Shown in pieces: positions 51,579-62,065 of a stretch of DNA of 64,000 nt. Where the stretch lies: positions 35,012 to 99,011 of the forward strand of contig CAAGKN010000003.1 in the NCBI GenBank assembly GCA_900770415.1, read 5' to 3'. Numbering within the stretch: position 1 is the first letter of the stretch; each line of letters starts with the position of its first letter. The position numbers and the translations under genes are program-made. This DNA is from Clostridia bacterium (GTDB taxonomy: Bacteria; Bacillota; Clostridia; TANB77; CAG-508). The notes under the pieces were generated by a model. That model did not search any database. It saw only the letters and a program-made list of their open reading frames with translations, and was not told the DNA's origin.

Positions 51579-52703
51579 TTATTCTTCTTTCATTCTAATT
51601 GGAAGAATCATATATGTGTAGTTTCTTGCCGTTTCATCTATTGGTTTTATTACACAAGGAGAAATGCTTGTACCAAAGGAAATAAATATTTCTTCATCTT
51701 CTACTGCTTTTAAAGCATCTAAGAAATATTTTGGATTAACTCCTATTTCTAAATCCTTTCCTTCTGTTTCTGTGTATATTTCTTCTTTTGCATCACCTGT
51801 TTGGTTTGTACAAGAAATTGTTACTTTTCCTACTTCTATTTTTATTTTTACTGGATATTTTTTTTCTTTTTCTATACTTGATGATGAAATTAAGCTTATT
51901 CTTTCAAAGCAATTTTGTAAAACATTTTTATTTACTCTTATTCTTGTTTCCCAGTTGTTTGGAATAACACTTGCATAATTTAAAAATTCTCCATCTAATA
52001 ATCTTGTTACTATTTTACAATTTTCCATTTCAAAAATAGCTTGATTTTTAGAAACCCCTATTTTTATACTATCAAAAGAATCTAAAATAATTTTATTTAC
52101 TTCATTTAAAGTTTTTCCTGGTATTACAGCTTTAAAATCACTTGTTGCATTTTCTAAATCTTGTTTAAACCAAGCCATTCTAAAACCATCTACTGCAACA
52201 ACATTTAAACTATTATTAACAACTTCAAATAAACATCCTGTAAATATTGGTCTATTTTCTTCTATACTAACTGCAAATATTGTTTTTCTTATCATGTTTT
52301 TTAAAACAGTTTGATCTGTTTGTATAGAATTTTCTACTTCTATTTTTGGAAGCTCTGGAAATTCTTCTGGTTCCATTGTTGATAATTTATAAAGAGAACC
52401 TTCACATTCAATAACAAGTAATTTATTTTCATTTACTTCTATACTTATTTCTGTATCTGGAAGTTTTCTTATTATTTCACTAAACATCATTGCATTAACA
52501 ACAGTATTACCTTCTTCTTTCACTTCACAGTCTATTATATATTCTATACCTAATTCTAAATCATAGGTAGTAAGCTTTAGTTCATTATTATTCGTTTGTA
52601 TAAGGATACCTTCTAATATAGGCATAGTTGTTCTAGTTGGTACACCCCTAACAACTGCAGATAATCCTTTTTGTAGTTTTTCTTTTTCACAAATAATTTT
52701 CAT
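51579..52703 (-). CDS. dnaN: DNA polymerase III beta subunit (sliding clamp)
   Basis: The 374-residue protein begins MKIICEKEKLQKGLSAVVRGVPTRTTMPILEGILI and ends TYMILPIRMKEE, both hallmark clamp ends (last residues complete the clamp interface). Three similar clamp domains are visible. It lies between dnaA and recF, as in most Firmicutes. Confidence 0.97.
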   Translation of the reverse strand: MKIICEKEKLQKGLSAVVRGVPTRTTMPILEGILIQTNNNELKLTTYDLELGIEYIIDCEVKEEGNTVVNAMMFSEIIRKLPDTEISIEVNENKLLVIECEGSLYKLSTMEPEEFPELPKIEVENSIQTDQTVLKNMIRKTIFAVSIEENRPIFTGCLFEVVNNSLNVVAVDGFRMAWFKQDLENATSDFKAVIPGKTLNEVNKIILDSFDSIKIGVSKNQAIFEMENCKIVTRLLDGEFLNYASVIPNNWETRIRVNKNVLQNCFERISLISSSSIEKEKKYPVKIKIEVGKVTISCTNQTGDAKEEIYTETEGKDLEIGVNPKYFLDALKAVEDEEIFISFGTSISPCVIKPIDETARNYTYMILPIRMKEE

Positions 52704-53025
52704 AATTTTTTTGCTCCTTTTTTATATATAAATAATAAATATTAGTAATAGTATTATTATGTCTTGTGGATTGTGTGGAAAAATCAATTTTTTTGCTATT
52801 TCCCTAGAAAAATTAATGTGCATATAGTTGTTAATAAATTAAAAAGTTATAAACATTATTAATTTTTTATTAGGGAAAACTATAAATTCACAGTTTTTTT
52901 TATTTTATTAACAATTATCTATGGATAACTTTTTTGTTGCTTCCGTAAGAAAAGATTGAATAATTTTTTGAAAAATATGTTTGTAAAACAAGTTTTTTAT
53001 ATAAATATTAAATTTTGTTTATATA
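52704..53025. other. dnaA-dnaN intergenic region, possible part of oriC
   Basis: About 320 very AT-rich bases. TGTGGA-type sequences near 52767-52780 and TATGGATAA near 52920 resemble degenerate DnaA boxes. No gene is visible. It contains the dnaN promoter. Confidence 0.4.
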
Positions 53026-54384
53026 TTAACCTTTTTTCGACAAAATTATTTTTTTAACACTTTCCACAATTAATTTTGTATTTGATTCTGGATTTTGTTT
53101 TATTTCTTGTTCTATTTTTTTATAACCATGCATTATTGTTGAATGATCTCTTTTTCCAAAAGCTTCTCCTATTTTAGGAAAAGATTCATTTGTTAAAGTT
53201 CTACATAAATACATTGCTATTTGTCTTGGAAAAGCGATATCGTTAGATCTTTGAGCACTTGCTAAGTCCTTCATAGAAATATTAAAATATTTACAAACCT
53301 TTTCTTGAATAAATTCTATAGTTATAACAGAAGAATTTTGCATAATTACTGCATTAATAGCATTTTCAGACATTTCCATAGTAATTGGTGTGTGTGTTAA
53401 AGAAGATGTTGCTACTAATTTATTAAAAACTCCTTCTAATTCTCTAATGTTAGAATCTATTTTTGCAGCAATATTAGAAAGCACATCATCATTTATAATT
53501 ATGTGCTGTTCATCTGTTTTTTTTCTTAAAATAGCTAAACGAGTTTCGTAATCAGCCATAGAAACATCTGCAAGAAGTCCCCATTCAAATCTAGATTTTA
53601 ATCTATCTTGTAATAATGGAATATCTTTTGGTGGTCTATCACTAGAAATAACTATTTGTTTGCCACTTTCATGTAATGTATTAAAAGTGTGAAAAAATTC
53701 TTCTTGTAATTGTTTTTTACCAGAAATAAATTGAATATCATCTATTAATAAAACATCTATATTTCTATACTTTTGTCTAAATTTTTCTGTACTTGCATTT
53801 TTTAATGCGTCTATAAATTCGTTAGTAAATTTTTCAGAAGTAACGTAAAGAACTTTTGCATTGTTATTATTTATAAGTACTTCATTTCCAATAGCATGCA
53901 TTAAATGTGTTTTACCTAGACCTACTCCTCCATATAAAAACAATGGATTATAAGCTGTAGCTGGTGATTCCGCAACAGCAAGAGATGCTGCATGTGCAAA
54001 TCTATTATTATCTCCAACAACAAAAGTACTAAAAGTATATTTAGGATTTAAAGAATAATTAGTAATTTTAAAATTATTATTGTTTAAAACTTTACTCTCT
54101 TCTTTTTCTTCTATTTCAACTTCTTTATTTGGGTCTTTACATATTATTGATAAAGTACAATTCTTTTGTAATAATACAGAAAAAGTATTCATTATTAGAT
54201 CATGAAATTTAGCATCTACAAAGTTTCTTTTAAAAACTTCATCAGAAACAAGTACAACATTATTATCTGTAATACTCTCTATTTTCAAAGGCTCAATCCA
54301 TGTTTTGTGAGATACTTCACTCATTTCGTCTTTTAATAAATCTTTTGCTTGATTTAATATTTCATTTAAATTTTCATTCATCAT
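53026..54384 (-). CDS. dnaA: Chromosomal replication initiator DnaA
   Basis: The 452-residue protein has domain I (residues 1-85), a short linker, the AAA+ domain (about 115-330: FLYGGVGLGKTHLMHA, VLLIDDIQFISGK) and the C-terminal DNA-binding domain with FPRQIAMYLCRTLT and FGKRDHSTIMHGYKKI. Either of two adjacent ATGs could start it. DnaA boxes lie upstream. Confidence 0.97.
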   Translation of the reverse strand: MMNENLNEILNQAKDLLKDEMSEVSHKTWIEPLKIESITDNNVVLVSDEVFKRNFVDAKFHDLIMNTFSVLLQKNCTLSIICKDPNKEVEIEEKEESKVLNNNNFKITNYSLNPKYTFSTFVVGDNNRFAHAASLAVAESPATAYNPLFLYGGVGLGKTHLMHAIGNEVLINNNNAKVLYVTSEKFTNEFIDALKNASTEKFRQKYRNIDVLLIDDIQFISGKKQLQEEFFHTFNTLHESGKQIVISSDRPPKDIPLLQDRLKSRFEWGLLADVSMADYETRLAILRKKTDEQHIIINDDVLSNIAAKIDSNIRELEGVFNKLVATSSLTHTPITMEMSENAINAVIMQNSSVITIEFIQEKVCKYFNISMKDLASAQRSNDIAFPRQIAMYLCRTLTNESFPKIGEAFGKRDHSTIMHGYKKIEQEIKQNPESNTKLIVESVKKIILSKKG

Positions 54385-54594
54385 TTACACCCCTGTTAAT
54401 TGTTATCCACAAACTTATCCACAAATGTGAATAAGTTTGGCTATAAATAAGCAAAAATCCGCAATAGAGTTATCAACAATACAAATAAAAAATGTCCTCA
54501 AAGCCTTATTTCCCTATTATTTTTTTAATAATATCAAAAATAAAAAAAATTATCAACAGAAAAATAAAAAATAATACAAAAAGTTAACAAATAC
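54385..54594. other. Origin of replication region with DnaA boxes
   Basis: Exact DnaA boxes TTATCCACA occur at 54403-54411 and 54415-54423, and the variant TTATCAACA at 54470-54478 and 54550-54558. AT-rich stretches lie between. The position between dnaA and rpmH is the standard origin for this group. Confidence 0.7.
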
Positions 54595-54624
54595 TTGACA
54601 AAACTACTATGTTTAATATATAAT
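54595..54624 (+). promoter_or_regulatory. rpmH promoter
   Basis: TTGACA and TATAAT are separated by 18 bases; the rpmH start is 36 bases downstream of the -10 after TTAGGAGGTC. Confidence 0.75.
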
Positions 54625-54659
54625 CGTGATACTTATGATTTTAATTAGGAGGTCAAAAC

Positions 54660-54794
54660 ATGAAAAGAACATATCAACCAAAAAATAGACAAGAAAAGAA
54701 AGAACATGGATTTATTAAAAGAATGAAAACAAGAGCAGGAAGAAATGTTTTAAAAGCAAGACGTGCAAAAGGTAGAAAAAAACTTACAGCTTAA
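54660..54794 (+). CDS. rpmH: Ribosomal protein L34
   Basis: The 44-residue basic protein reads [18 protein letters not shown]...KGRKKLTA, the full L34 pattern. An AGGAGG site precedes the ATG. It starts the plus-strand operon rpmH-rnpA-yidD-yidC-jag. Confidence 0.97.
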   Translation: MKRTYQPKNRQEKKEHGFIKRMKTRAGRNVLKARRAKGRKKLTA

Positions 54795-54809
54795 ATAAAA
54801 GATAAATGA

Positions 54810-55157
54810 GTGATAAAATTGAAAAAAACTAAAATGCTAAAAAAAAATTATGAATTTAAAAATGTATTAACAAGAGGAAAGTATTACGGTGGTAAACAAA
54901 TAGAAATTTTTGCTTTAAAAAATAAAAAGCCTTTTGTTATGTTAGGAATAGCAGTAAGTAAAAAAGTAGGAAATAGTGTTTCAAGAAATAGAATAAAAAG
55001 ATTAATCAAAGAAAATTATCGCTTATTAGAAAAAGATATTAAAGAAAATAATAGTTTAGTAATATTGTGGAAAAAAAGTGTTGATAAAGAAGAAGCAGAC
55101 TTTTATAAAATAAAAGAAGATATGAAGCAAATTTTTGAAAAAGCAGAAATAATATAA
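54810..55157 (+). CDS. rnpA: Ribonuclease P protein component
   Basis: The 115-residue basic protein carries the RNase P protein signature VSKKVGNSVSRNRIKRLIKE. Start may be GTG 54810 or TTG 54819 (LKKTKMLKKNYEF); no strong site decides. It sits between rpmH and yidD, as usual. Confidence 0.95.
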   Translation: MIKLKKTKMLKKNYEFKNVLTRGKYYGGKQIEIFALKNKKPFVMLGIAVSKKVGNSVSRNRIKRLIKENYRLLEKDIKENNSLVILWKKSVDKEEADFYKIKEDMKQIFEKAEII

Positions 55158-55168
55158 GGATATAAAAG

Positions 55169-55387
55169 ATGAAAAAAATATTAATTTTATTAATAGAAAA
55201 ATATCAAAAACATATTTCTATTTTTTTAAAATCTAAAGGTATAAACTGTAAATATTATCCAACATGCTCAGAATATACTAAACAAGCAATAATTAAGTAT
55301 GGGACTATAAAAGGAATCTTTTTAGGAATAAAAAGAATATTAAAATGTAATCCTTTTTCAAAAGGAGGATATGATCCTTTAAAATAG
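55169..55387 (+). CDS. yidD: YidD membrane protein insertion factor
   Basis: The 72-residue protein has [16 protein letters not shown] and [15 protein letters not shown], the YidD signature. It lies between rnpA and yidC. Confidence 0.95.
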   Translation: MKKILILLIEKYQKHISIFLKSKGINCKYYPTCSEYTKQAIIKYGTIKGIFLGIKRILKCNPFSKGGYDPLK

Positions 55388-55405
55388 TTTTAGGAGGTTA
55401 AATAT

Positions 55406-56269
55406 ATGGGAGCTATTTCTAATTTATTTGGTTATATTTTAAATTATATATATCAATTTGTTCAAAATTATGGAGTATCTATAATTTTATTTTCAATTTT
55501 TCTTAAACTAATACTTTTACCTTTATCAATAAAACAACAAAAAACAATGAAAAAAACAGCAAAAATTCAAGTAAAAGTAAAAGAATTGCAGGAAAAATAT
55601 AAAAATGACCAAATGAAAATGAATCAAGAAATGATGGATTTATATAAAAAAGAAAATATGAGTCCTTTTAGTGGATGCTTAACATCTATTATACAAATTA
55701 TTTTATTGTTTGCTATGTTTGGGTTAGTAAGAAACCCATTAACATACATGAAAAAAATAGATACAGCAACAATAGAGAATTATAAAAATGAGATAAAACA
55801 AGAAGTTGGCGAAAATAGTATAAGTACAAATTATCCAGAAATAAGCATAGTTAAATATGTTAATGAAAATAAAGAAAAAAGTGATGAAGCATATATTAAT
55901 ATGAACTTTTTGGGATTAGATTTGAGCAGTGTTCCACAAGAGAATTACAAAGATTTTAAAGTATATATAATTCCTGTTTTATATGTTTTAACAAGCATGT
56001 TATCAATGAAAATTTCAACGAGTGCAACAAATAAAAAAGATAAAAATATAGAAAAAGAAGAAAGTAAAGAAGTAAAAAAAGAGCAAGAAGAGCTTGATAT
56101 GGCAGAACAGATGACAAAGAATATGTCTTGGTTTATGCCAATAATGGCTGTTAGTATTTCTATAATCGCACCTTTAGGACTAGCTCTTTATTGGTTAGTA
56201 AATAATATTTTAATGATTTTAGAAAGATTGGTATTGAATAAAATTTTAGATTCTAAGGAGGAGGCTTAA
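55406..56269 (+). CDS. yidC: YidC/Oxa1 membrane insertase
   Basis: The 287-residue protein has about five membrane segments and LKLILLPLSIKQQKTMKK, MNQEMMDLYKKENMSPFSGC and the C-terminal segment ALYWLVNNILMILERL of the YidC family. There is no lipobox at the N-terminus. AGGAGG precedes the ATG. Confidence 0.95.
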   Translation: MGAISNLFGYILNYIYQFVQNYGVSIILFSIFLKLILLPLSIKQQKTMKKTAKIQVKVKELQEKYKNDQMKMNQEMMDLYKKENMSPFSGCLTSIIQIILLFAMFGLVRNPLTYMKKIDTATIENYKNEIKQEVGENSISTNYPEISIVKYVNENKEKSDEAYINMNFLGLDLSSVPQENYKDFKVYIIPVLYVLTSMLSMKISTSATNKKDKNIEKEESKEVKKEQEELDMAEQMTKNMSWFMPIMAVSISIIAPLGLALYWLVNNILMILERLVLNKILDSKEEA

Positions 56270-56271
56270 AA

Positions 56272-56961
56272 ATGGGAAGAACAGTTAAAGCAGAAGGAAA
56301 AACAACAACAGAAGCCATAGAAAAAGGATTAAAAGAATTAGGAGTTTCAAAGGATAAGGTAGAAGTAAAAATTTTAGAAGAAGAAAAAAGAAGCTTTTAT
56401 AGTATATTATCACCAAGAGTTGTTAAAGTAGAACTTACATTAAAGGAAGATAATCAAGAAAAATTAGTAAAGAATGAAAAAGTAAAAGAAGAAAAAAAGC
56501 ATAACGAAAATATAGAAGAAATAAAGAAAGCAGTAGAAGAAATTAATGAATTCTTAAATAAATTTTTAAAAGGAAAAGAAACTTTTGAAACAGAAATAAA
56601 AGAATTTGATATATGTGTTGATATTAATGGAGAAAACCTTAATTATTTAATAGGGTATAGAGGAGAAACAATTAATTCTATTCAAACAATATTAACGGCT
56701 ATAGCAAACAAAAAAAGTACACAAAAAATTAGAGTATATTTAGATATAGCAGGATATAGAGAAAAAAGAATAAAAACTTTAGAAGATTTGGCTGAAAAAT
56801 TAGCAAGAACTGTAGAAAGAACAAGAAAATCTGTAACATTAGAGCCAATGACAGCTTATGAAAGAAAAATAATCCATACAAAATTACAAAATAATAGTAA
56901 AGTAAAAACTTTTAGTAAGGGAGAAGAGCCTTATAGAAAAGTAGTTATATCATTGAAATAA
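56272..56961 (+). CDS. jag: RNA-binding protein Jag/KhpB
   Basis: The 229-residue protein has the Jag N-terminal domain (VKAEGKTTTEAIEKGLKELG), a Lys/Glu linker, a KH domain (about 120-160, LNYLIGYRGETINSIQ) and an R3H domain (MTAYERKIIHTKLQ). It follows yidC by two bases. Confidence 0.95.
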   Translation: MGRTVKAEGKTTTEAIEKGLKELGVSKDKVEVKILEEEKRSFYSILSPRVVKVELTLKEDNQEKLVKNEKVKEEKKHNENIEEIKKAVEEINEFLNKFLKGKETFETEIKEFDICVDINGENLNYLIGYRGETINSIQTILTAIANKKSTQKIRVYLDIAGYREKRIKTLEDLAEKLARTVERTRKSVTLEPMTAYERKIIHTKLQNNSKVKTFSKGEEPYRKVVISLK

Positions 56962-57022
56962 TAAATAATAAAAAAGGCAGGGGGAGGAAATTCCCTGTTT
57001 TTTTTATCTTAAAGGAGAAAAA

Positions 57023-58405
57023 ATGGAAGAAACAATTGCTGCAATATCAACAGCACCAGGAACAGCCGGAATAGGAATAATAAGAATGTCTGGTAAAGAT
57101 GTTTTTAGTGTTTTAGAAAAAATATTTAAACCAATTAAAGAAGAATCAATAGAAAAAATAAATGGATACACTATAAAATATGGAAAAATTTTCAATCCGG
57201 AAACAAATGAAACTATTGATGAAGTATTAGTTTCATATTTTAAAGAACCAAAAAGTTATACACAAGAAAATATGTGCGAAATTAATTCACACGGTGGAAC
57301 AATTGTGGTTAGGAAAATATTAGAGTTATGTTTAAAAAATGGAGCTCAAATGGCAGAACCAGGTGAGTTTACTAAACGTGCTTTTTTAAATGGAAGAATA
57401 GATTTAGCAAAAGCAGAAGCAGTAATAAACTTAATAAATGCAAAATCTGAAAAAGAAACAAAAGCATCTATAAATCAACTGGAAGGTAATTTATCTTTAG
57501 AAATAAAAAGAATTAAAAAAATGATTCTTTCTTTACTTGCAGATATAGAAGCCTCTATAGATTATCCAGAATATGATGAAGCAGAAGAAGTTTCTAACAA
57601 TAAAGCTTTAACAAAATTAGATGAAATACAAAAAGAACTAGAAAAATTAGATAAAAGTTTTGAAGCAGGAAAGATAATAAAAGATGGAATAAAAGTAGCT
57701 ATAATAGGAAAACCCAACAGCGGAAAATCCTCTCTATTAAATGCAATTTTAAAAGAGGATAGAGCAATTGTAACAGATATAGAGGGAACTACAAGAGATA
57801 CAATAGAGGAATTTGTTACGATAGATGGAATACCTTTTAAATTTGTAGACACTGCAGGGATAAGAAAAGCAGATAATAAAGTAGAAGAAATAGGAATAGA
57901 AAAATCTAAAAAAGTTGCTAAAGAAAGTGATTTAATAATTGCGATGTTTGATAATTCTAAAAAACTTACTAAGGAAGATGAAGAAATTTTAGATTTTATA
58001 AAAGATAAAACTGCAATTATAATTTTAAACAAAATAGATTTGAAAGAAAAAATTTTAGAACAAGAAGAAAGAATAACAAAAAGTGGTAAAGATGTTATAA
58101 AAATTTCTTTGCTCTCAAATTGCGATTTAAGCGGTTTTTATAAAGAATTAAACATGTTATTCGAATTAAACAAAATAAACCCTGACAACGAAATTATAAT
58201 TACAGAGATGAGACATAAAAAATTAATAGAAGATGCAATATCACATACAGAAAATGCAAAGAAAACAATTTTAGATAATATACCAATAGACATTATTTCA
58301 ATAAATATAAAAGAAATAATAGAAGATTTATCAAAAATTACAGGAGAAAATGTAACAGAAGATGTTATAAATGAAATCTTTTCTAAGTTTTGTTTAGGAA
58401 AATGA
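57023..58405 (+). CDS. mnmE: tRNA modification GTPase MnmE
   Basis: MnmE with MnmG modifies the wobble uridine of several tRNAs. The 460-residue protein has an N-terminal folate-binding domain, a helical domain and an inserted G domain with GKPNSGKSSLLNAIL near residue 229, DIEGTTRDT, DTAG and NKID. It ends in CLGK, the conserved C-terminal motif. The GTPase Walker A uses no CGG. Confidence 0.96.
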   Translation: MEETIAAISTAPGTAGIGIIRMSGKDVFSVLEKIFKPIKEESIEKINGYTIKYGKIFNPETNETIDEVLVSYFKEPKSYTQENMCEINSHGGTIVVRKILELCLKNGAQMAEPGEFTKRAFLNGRIDLAKAEAVINLINAKSEKETKASINQLEGNLSLEIKRIKKMILSLLADIEASIDYPEYDEAEEVSNNKALTKLDEIQKELEKLDKSFEAGKIIKDGIKVAIIGKPNSGKSSLLNAILKEDRAIVTDIEGTTRDTIEEFVTIDGIPFKFVDTAGIRKADNKVEEIGIEKSKKVAKESDLIIAMFDNSKKLTKEDEEILDFIKDKTAIIILNKIDLKEKILEQEERITKSGKDVIKISLLSNCDLSGFYKELNMLFELNKINPDNEIIITEMRHKKLIEDAISHTENAKKTILDNIPIDIISINIKEIIEDLSKITGENVTEDVINEIFSKFCLGK

Positions 58406-58431
58406 TTGAAAAATAAAAGAAGGGATAGAAT

Positions 58432-60306
58432 ATGAGTTATTACGCAGGAGATTATGAAGTAGCAGTAATAGGAGCAGGACATGCAGGATGTGAAGCAGCA
58501 CTTGCTTGTAGCAGAAAGGGTCATAAAACATTACTATTTTCAATAAGTTTGGAATGTGTTGCAAATATGCCATGTAATCCTAATATAGGGGGAACATCAA
58601 AAGGGCATTTAGTAAGAGAAATAGATGCACTTGGTGGAGAGATGGGAAAAAATATAGATAAAACTTTTATACAGTCTAGAATGTTAAACACCTCAAAAGG
58701 ACCAGCAGTCTACTCTTTAAGGGCTCAAGCAGACAGAAAAAAATATCAACAAGAAATGAAGCATACATTAGAAAAACAAGAAAATTTGTCAATAAAACAA
58801 GCTGAAATAGTAGATATAAAAGTAGAAGATGGAAAAGTTACAGCAGTAGAAACAAATATTGGCGCAATATATGGAGTAAAAGCAGTAATAATAGCAACAG
58901 GAACTTACTTGAAAGGAAAAATATTTATAGGTGAAACAAATTTTGAAAGTGGACCAGATGGGGTGTTCCCTGCAAATAAATTATCTAAATGCTTAAAAAA
59001 TCTTGGAATAAAAATAGTTAGATTTAAAACAGGTACACCAGCTAGAGTAAATAGAAGAACTATAGATTTTTCTAAGATGGAAATACAAGAAGGAGATAAA
59101 GATATAACTCCATTTTCCTTTGAAAATGAACCAAAACAAATTAATCAAGTTCCTTGCTATTTAACATATACAAATGAAAAAACACATGAAATAATAAGAA
59201 AAAACCTACATCGTTCTCCATTATATGCTGGAGAGATAGAAGGAACAGGACCAAGGTATTGCCCATCAATAGAAGATAAAGTAGTTAGATTTAGTGATAA
59301 GCCACGTCATCAGATATTTATAGAGCCAATGGGAGAAAATACAGAAGAAATGTATGTACAAGGAATGAGTTCATCACTTCCAGAAGATGTACAAATAGCA
59401 ATGTATAGAACGATTCCTGGCTTAGAAAATGTTGAATTTACAAGACCTGCTTATGCAATAGAATATGATGCAATTGACCCAACTCAATTAAAATTATCAC
59501 TAGAATTAAAAAATATAAAAGGTATGTTTTTAGCAGGACAGACAAATGGTACATCAGGGTATGAAGAAGCTGCTGCACAAGGATTAATCGCAGGAATTAA
59601 TGCAAGCTTACAGTTAGAAGGAAAAGAAGCAATTATATTACATAGATCAGATGCGTATATAGGAGTTTTAATAGATGATATAGTAACAAAAGGAACAAAT
59701 GAGCCATATAGAATGATGACTTCAAGAGCAGAATATAGATTATTGTTAAGACAAGATAATGCGGACTTAAGATTAACACCAATAGGTCACGAAGTAGGAC
59801 TTATTTCGGATGAAAGATATAATAAATTTTTAGAAAAGAAACAAAACATTGAAAAAGAAATTGAAAGAATAAATAAAGTAACAATAAAGCCAACAAAAGA
59901 AGTGAATGAATTTCTAGAAAAAAACAATTCTACTCCAATAAATACAGGGGTAAGATTAGTTGAATTATTAAAAAGATCAGAACTTAGTTATAATAAATTA
60001 AGTGAAATTGATTTAGAAAGACCTATTTTAACAAAACAAGAAGCAGAACAAGTAGAAATACAAGTAAAATATGAGGGATACATAAAGCTACAATTAGCAC
60101 AAGTTGAGAAGTTTAAAAAGCTTGAAAACAAAAGACTTCCAGAAGATTTTGATTATAGTAATTTAAAAGGAATTAGCTTAGAAGCAAGGCAAAAACTAAA
60201 TCAATTTAAACCAGTTTCAATAGGACAAGCATCAAGAATTTCGGGAATATCACCAGCAGATATAAGTGTTTTATTAATACATTTAGAACAGTTAAAGAGA
60301 AAATAG
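58432..60306 (+). CDS. mnmG: tRNA uridine modification enzyme MnmG (GidA)
   Basis: The 624-residue flavoprotein has the FAD motif [39 protein letters not shown] and the GidA signature [15 protein letters not shown]. It is the partner of MnmE, 26 bases downstream of it. Confidence 0.97.
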   Translation: MSYYAGDYEVAVIGAGHAGCEAALACSRKGHKTLLFSISLECVANMPCNPNIGGTSKGHLVREIDALGGEMGKNIDKTFIQSRMLNTSKGPAVYSLRAQADRKKYQQEMKHTLEKQENLSIKQAEIVDIKVEDGKVTAVETNIGAIYGVKAVIIATGTYLKGKIFIGETNFESGPDGVFPANKLSKCLKNLGIKIVRFKTGTPARVNRRTIDFSKMEIQEGDKDITPFSFENEPKQINQVPCYLTYTNEKTHEIIRKNLHRSPLYAGEIEGTGPRYCPSIEDKVVRFSDKPRHQIFIEPMGENTEEMYVQGMSSSLPEDVQIAMYRTIPGLENVEFTRPAYAIEYDAIDPTQLKLSLELKNIKGMFLAGQTNGTSGYEEAAAQGLIAGINASLQLEGKEAIILHRSDAYIGVLIDDIVTKGTNEPYRMMTSRAEYRLLLRQDNADLRLTPIGHEVGLISDERYNKFLEKKQNIEKEIERINKVTIKPTKEVNEFLEKNNSTPINTGVRLVELLKRSELSYNKLSEIDLERPILTKQEAEQVEIQVKYEGYIKLQLAQVEKFKKLENKRLPEDFDYSNLKGISLEARQKLNQFKPVSIGQASRISGISPADISVLLIHLEQLKRK

Positions 60307-60313
60307 AGGTTAA

Positions 60314-60345
60314 TAATTGGGTCGCATTTAGAAACGACCCAATTA
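60314..60345 (+). terminator. Hairpin between mnmG and rsmG
   Basis: TAATTGGGTCG and CGACCCAATTA pair around CATTTAGAAA. The following sequence is ATATTAAAAGG without a T run, so it may be an mRNA-stabilising or attenuating hairpin. Confidence 0.5.
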
Positions 60346-60362
60346 TATTAAAAGGAGAAAAA

Positions 60363-61082
60363 ATGAAAATAGAAGAATTTAATGAAAAAATGAATGAGAA
60401 TTTAAAAGAATTGGATATAGAATTATCAGAAAAACAATTAAAACAATTTTATGATTATATGAACATTTTAATTGAATGGAATAAAGTTATGAATTTAACA
60501 AATATAATAGAACCAGAAGAAGTAATAAAAAAACATTTTATTGATTCTCTAACAGTTTTAAAACACATAAAAGAAGATGATTCTATTATAGATGTAGGAA
60601 CAGGTGCCGGATTTCCAGGAATACCAATAAAAATAGCATATCCAAAAACAAAAATAACTCTATTAGATTCTTTAAATAAAAGAATAAAATTTTTAGATGA
60701 AGTTATAAACAAACTAGAATTGAAAGATATAAAAACCATACATGGAAGAGCAGAGGAATTTGCACATAATAATAACTACAGAGAAAATTATAATATAGCC
60801 ATTGCAAGAGCTGTTGCTTCATTAAATGTGTTGAGTGAATATTTGTTGCCTTTTGTAAAAGTAGGAGGACATGCAATCGGAATGAAAGGAACAAAAGGAA
60901 AAGAAGAAGCAATAGAAGGAGAAAATGCAATAAAAATTCTTGGAGGAAAAATAAAAGAAATACAAGAGTTTGAGCTTCCAAAAACAGATATATATAGAGC
61001 AATAATTATTATAGAAAAGGAAAAAATCACGAATAAAAAGTATCCCAGAAAAGCAGGAACTCCTTCAAAAGAACCATTATAA
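60363..61082 (+). CDS. rsmG: 16S rRNA m7G527 methyltransferase RsmG (GidB)
   Basis: The 239-residue SAM-dependent enzyme has MNLTNIIEPEEVIKKHFIDSL, VGTGAGFPGIPIKIAYP and GRAEEFA with IARAVASLNVLSEYLLP. Length is normal and AAAGGAG precedes the ATG. Confidence 0.95.
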   Translation: MKIEEFNEKMNENLKELDIELSEKQLKQFYDYMNILIEWNKVMNLTNIIEPEEVIKKHFIDSLTVLKHIKEDDSIIDVGTGAGFPGIPIKIAYPKTKITLLDSLNKRIKFLDEVINKLELKDIKTIHGRAEEFAHNNNYRENYNIAIARAVASLNVLSEYLLPFVKVGGHAIGMKGTKGKEEAIEGENAIKILGGKIKEIQEFELPKTDIYRAIIIIEKEKITNKKYPRKAGTPSKEPL

Positions 61083-61280
61083 TCTGTTTCACAAAAAACA
61101 GATGCTCAAAACAGTTGATGCTGTAAGAAATTTATACTGCCAGACAAAATTTGTTTTTAAACAAAATTCGACAAAATAAAATTAAAAATATTTATAAAAT
61201 TCATTGACATATTGATAATATTTTTATATTATTAATAAGCAATGAATTTTTTTCATATTTTTTTACACGGAGGGATAAAA

Positions 61281-62045
61281 TTGAGTAAGGTAATAGCAGT
61301 AGTAAATCAAAAGGGAGGAGTCGGAAAGACTACAACCGCAGTAAATGTAAGCACAATACTAGCAAAAAAAGGCAAAAAAGTTTTACTAATAGATGCAGAT
61401 CCACAAGGAAATGCAACAAGTGGAGTAGGATTAGATAAAAATACTGAGAAATCAATATATGATGTTATAATAAATGATGTAGAAATAGACGAAGCAATAG
61501 AAAAAACTCAAATAAAAAATTTATATGTTTGTCCTTCTAACATCAATTTAGCAGGAGCTGAAGTCGAACTAGTTTCAATGCTTTCAAGAGAACAAAGATT
61601 AAAAGAAAAACTAAAAAAGATAGAAAATGACTTTCATTATGTTATAATAGACTGTCCACCATCACTAGGGCTTCTAACTATAAATGCATTTACAGCAGCA
61701 AATTCCCTATTAATACCTATACAATGTGAATATTATGCATTAGAAGGTGTTGGACAACTTATGAATACAGTTAATTTAATAAAAAAACAACTAAATAAAG
61801 ACTTGTATATAGAGGGAGTAGTTCTAACAATGAGCGATGTAAGGACAAACCTTTCTAACCAAGTAATAAAAGAAGTTAAAACATATTTTAAAGATAATGT
61901 CTATAAGACAATAATTCCAAGAAATGTTAAATTAAGTGAAGCACCAAGCTTTGGAATGCCAATTACTGTGTATGCTCCAAAGTCAAAAGGGGCAAGGTGT
62001 TACGAGAAACTAACAAATGAAATATTAAAAGATAAAAGAAAATAA
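61281..62045 (+). CDS. parA: Chromosome partitioning ATPase ParA/Soj
   Basis: TTG 61281 (MSKVIAVVNQKGGVGKTTTAVN) follows GGAGGG; an ATG 13 codons earlier lacks a site. The 254-residue ParA carries the deviant Walker A KGGVGKTT, LLIDADPQGNATSG and DCPPSLGLLT. It pairs with parB downstream. Confidence 0.96.
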   Translation: MSKVIAVVNQKGGVGKTTTAVNVSTILAKKGKKVLLIDADPQGNATSGVGLDKNTEKSIYDVIINDVEIDEAIEKTQIKNLYVCPSNINLAGAEVELVSMLSREQRLKEKLKKIENDFHYVIIDCPPSLGLLTINAFTAANSLLIPIQCEYYALEGVGQLMNTVNLIKKQLNKDLYIEGVVLTMSDVRTNLSNQVIKEVKTYFKDNVYKTIIPRNVKLSEAPSFGMPITVYAPKSKGARCYEKLTNEILKDKRK

Positions 62046-62065
62046 TTTAGAAGGGGTTGAACAAA

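Noticed and set aside
61264..61268. CGG before parA as a ninth frameshift site
   Set aside because: It is part of the ribosome binding region; the parA start is TTG 61281, downstream of it, so no codon is involved.
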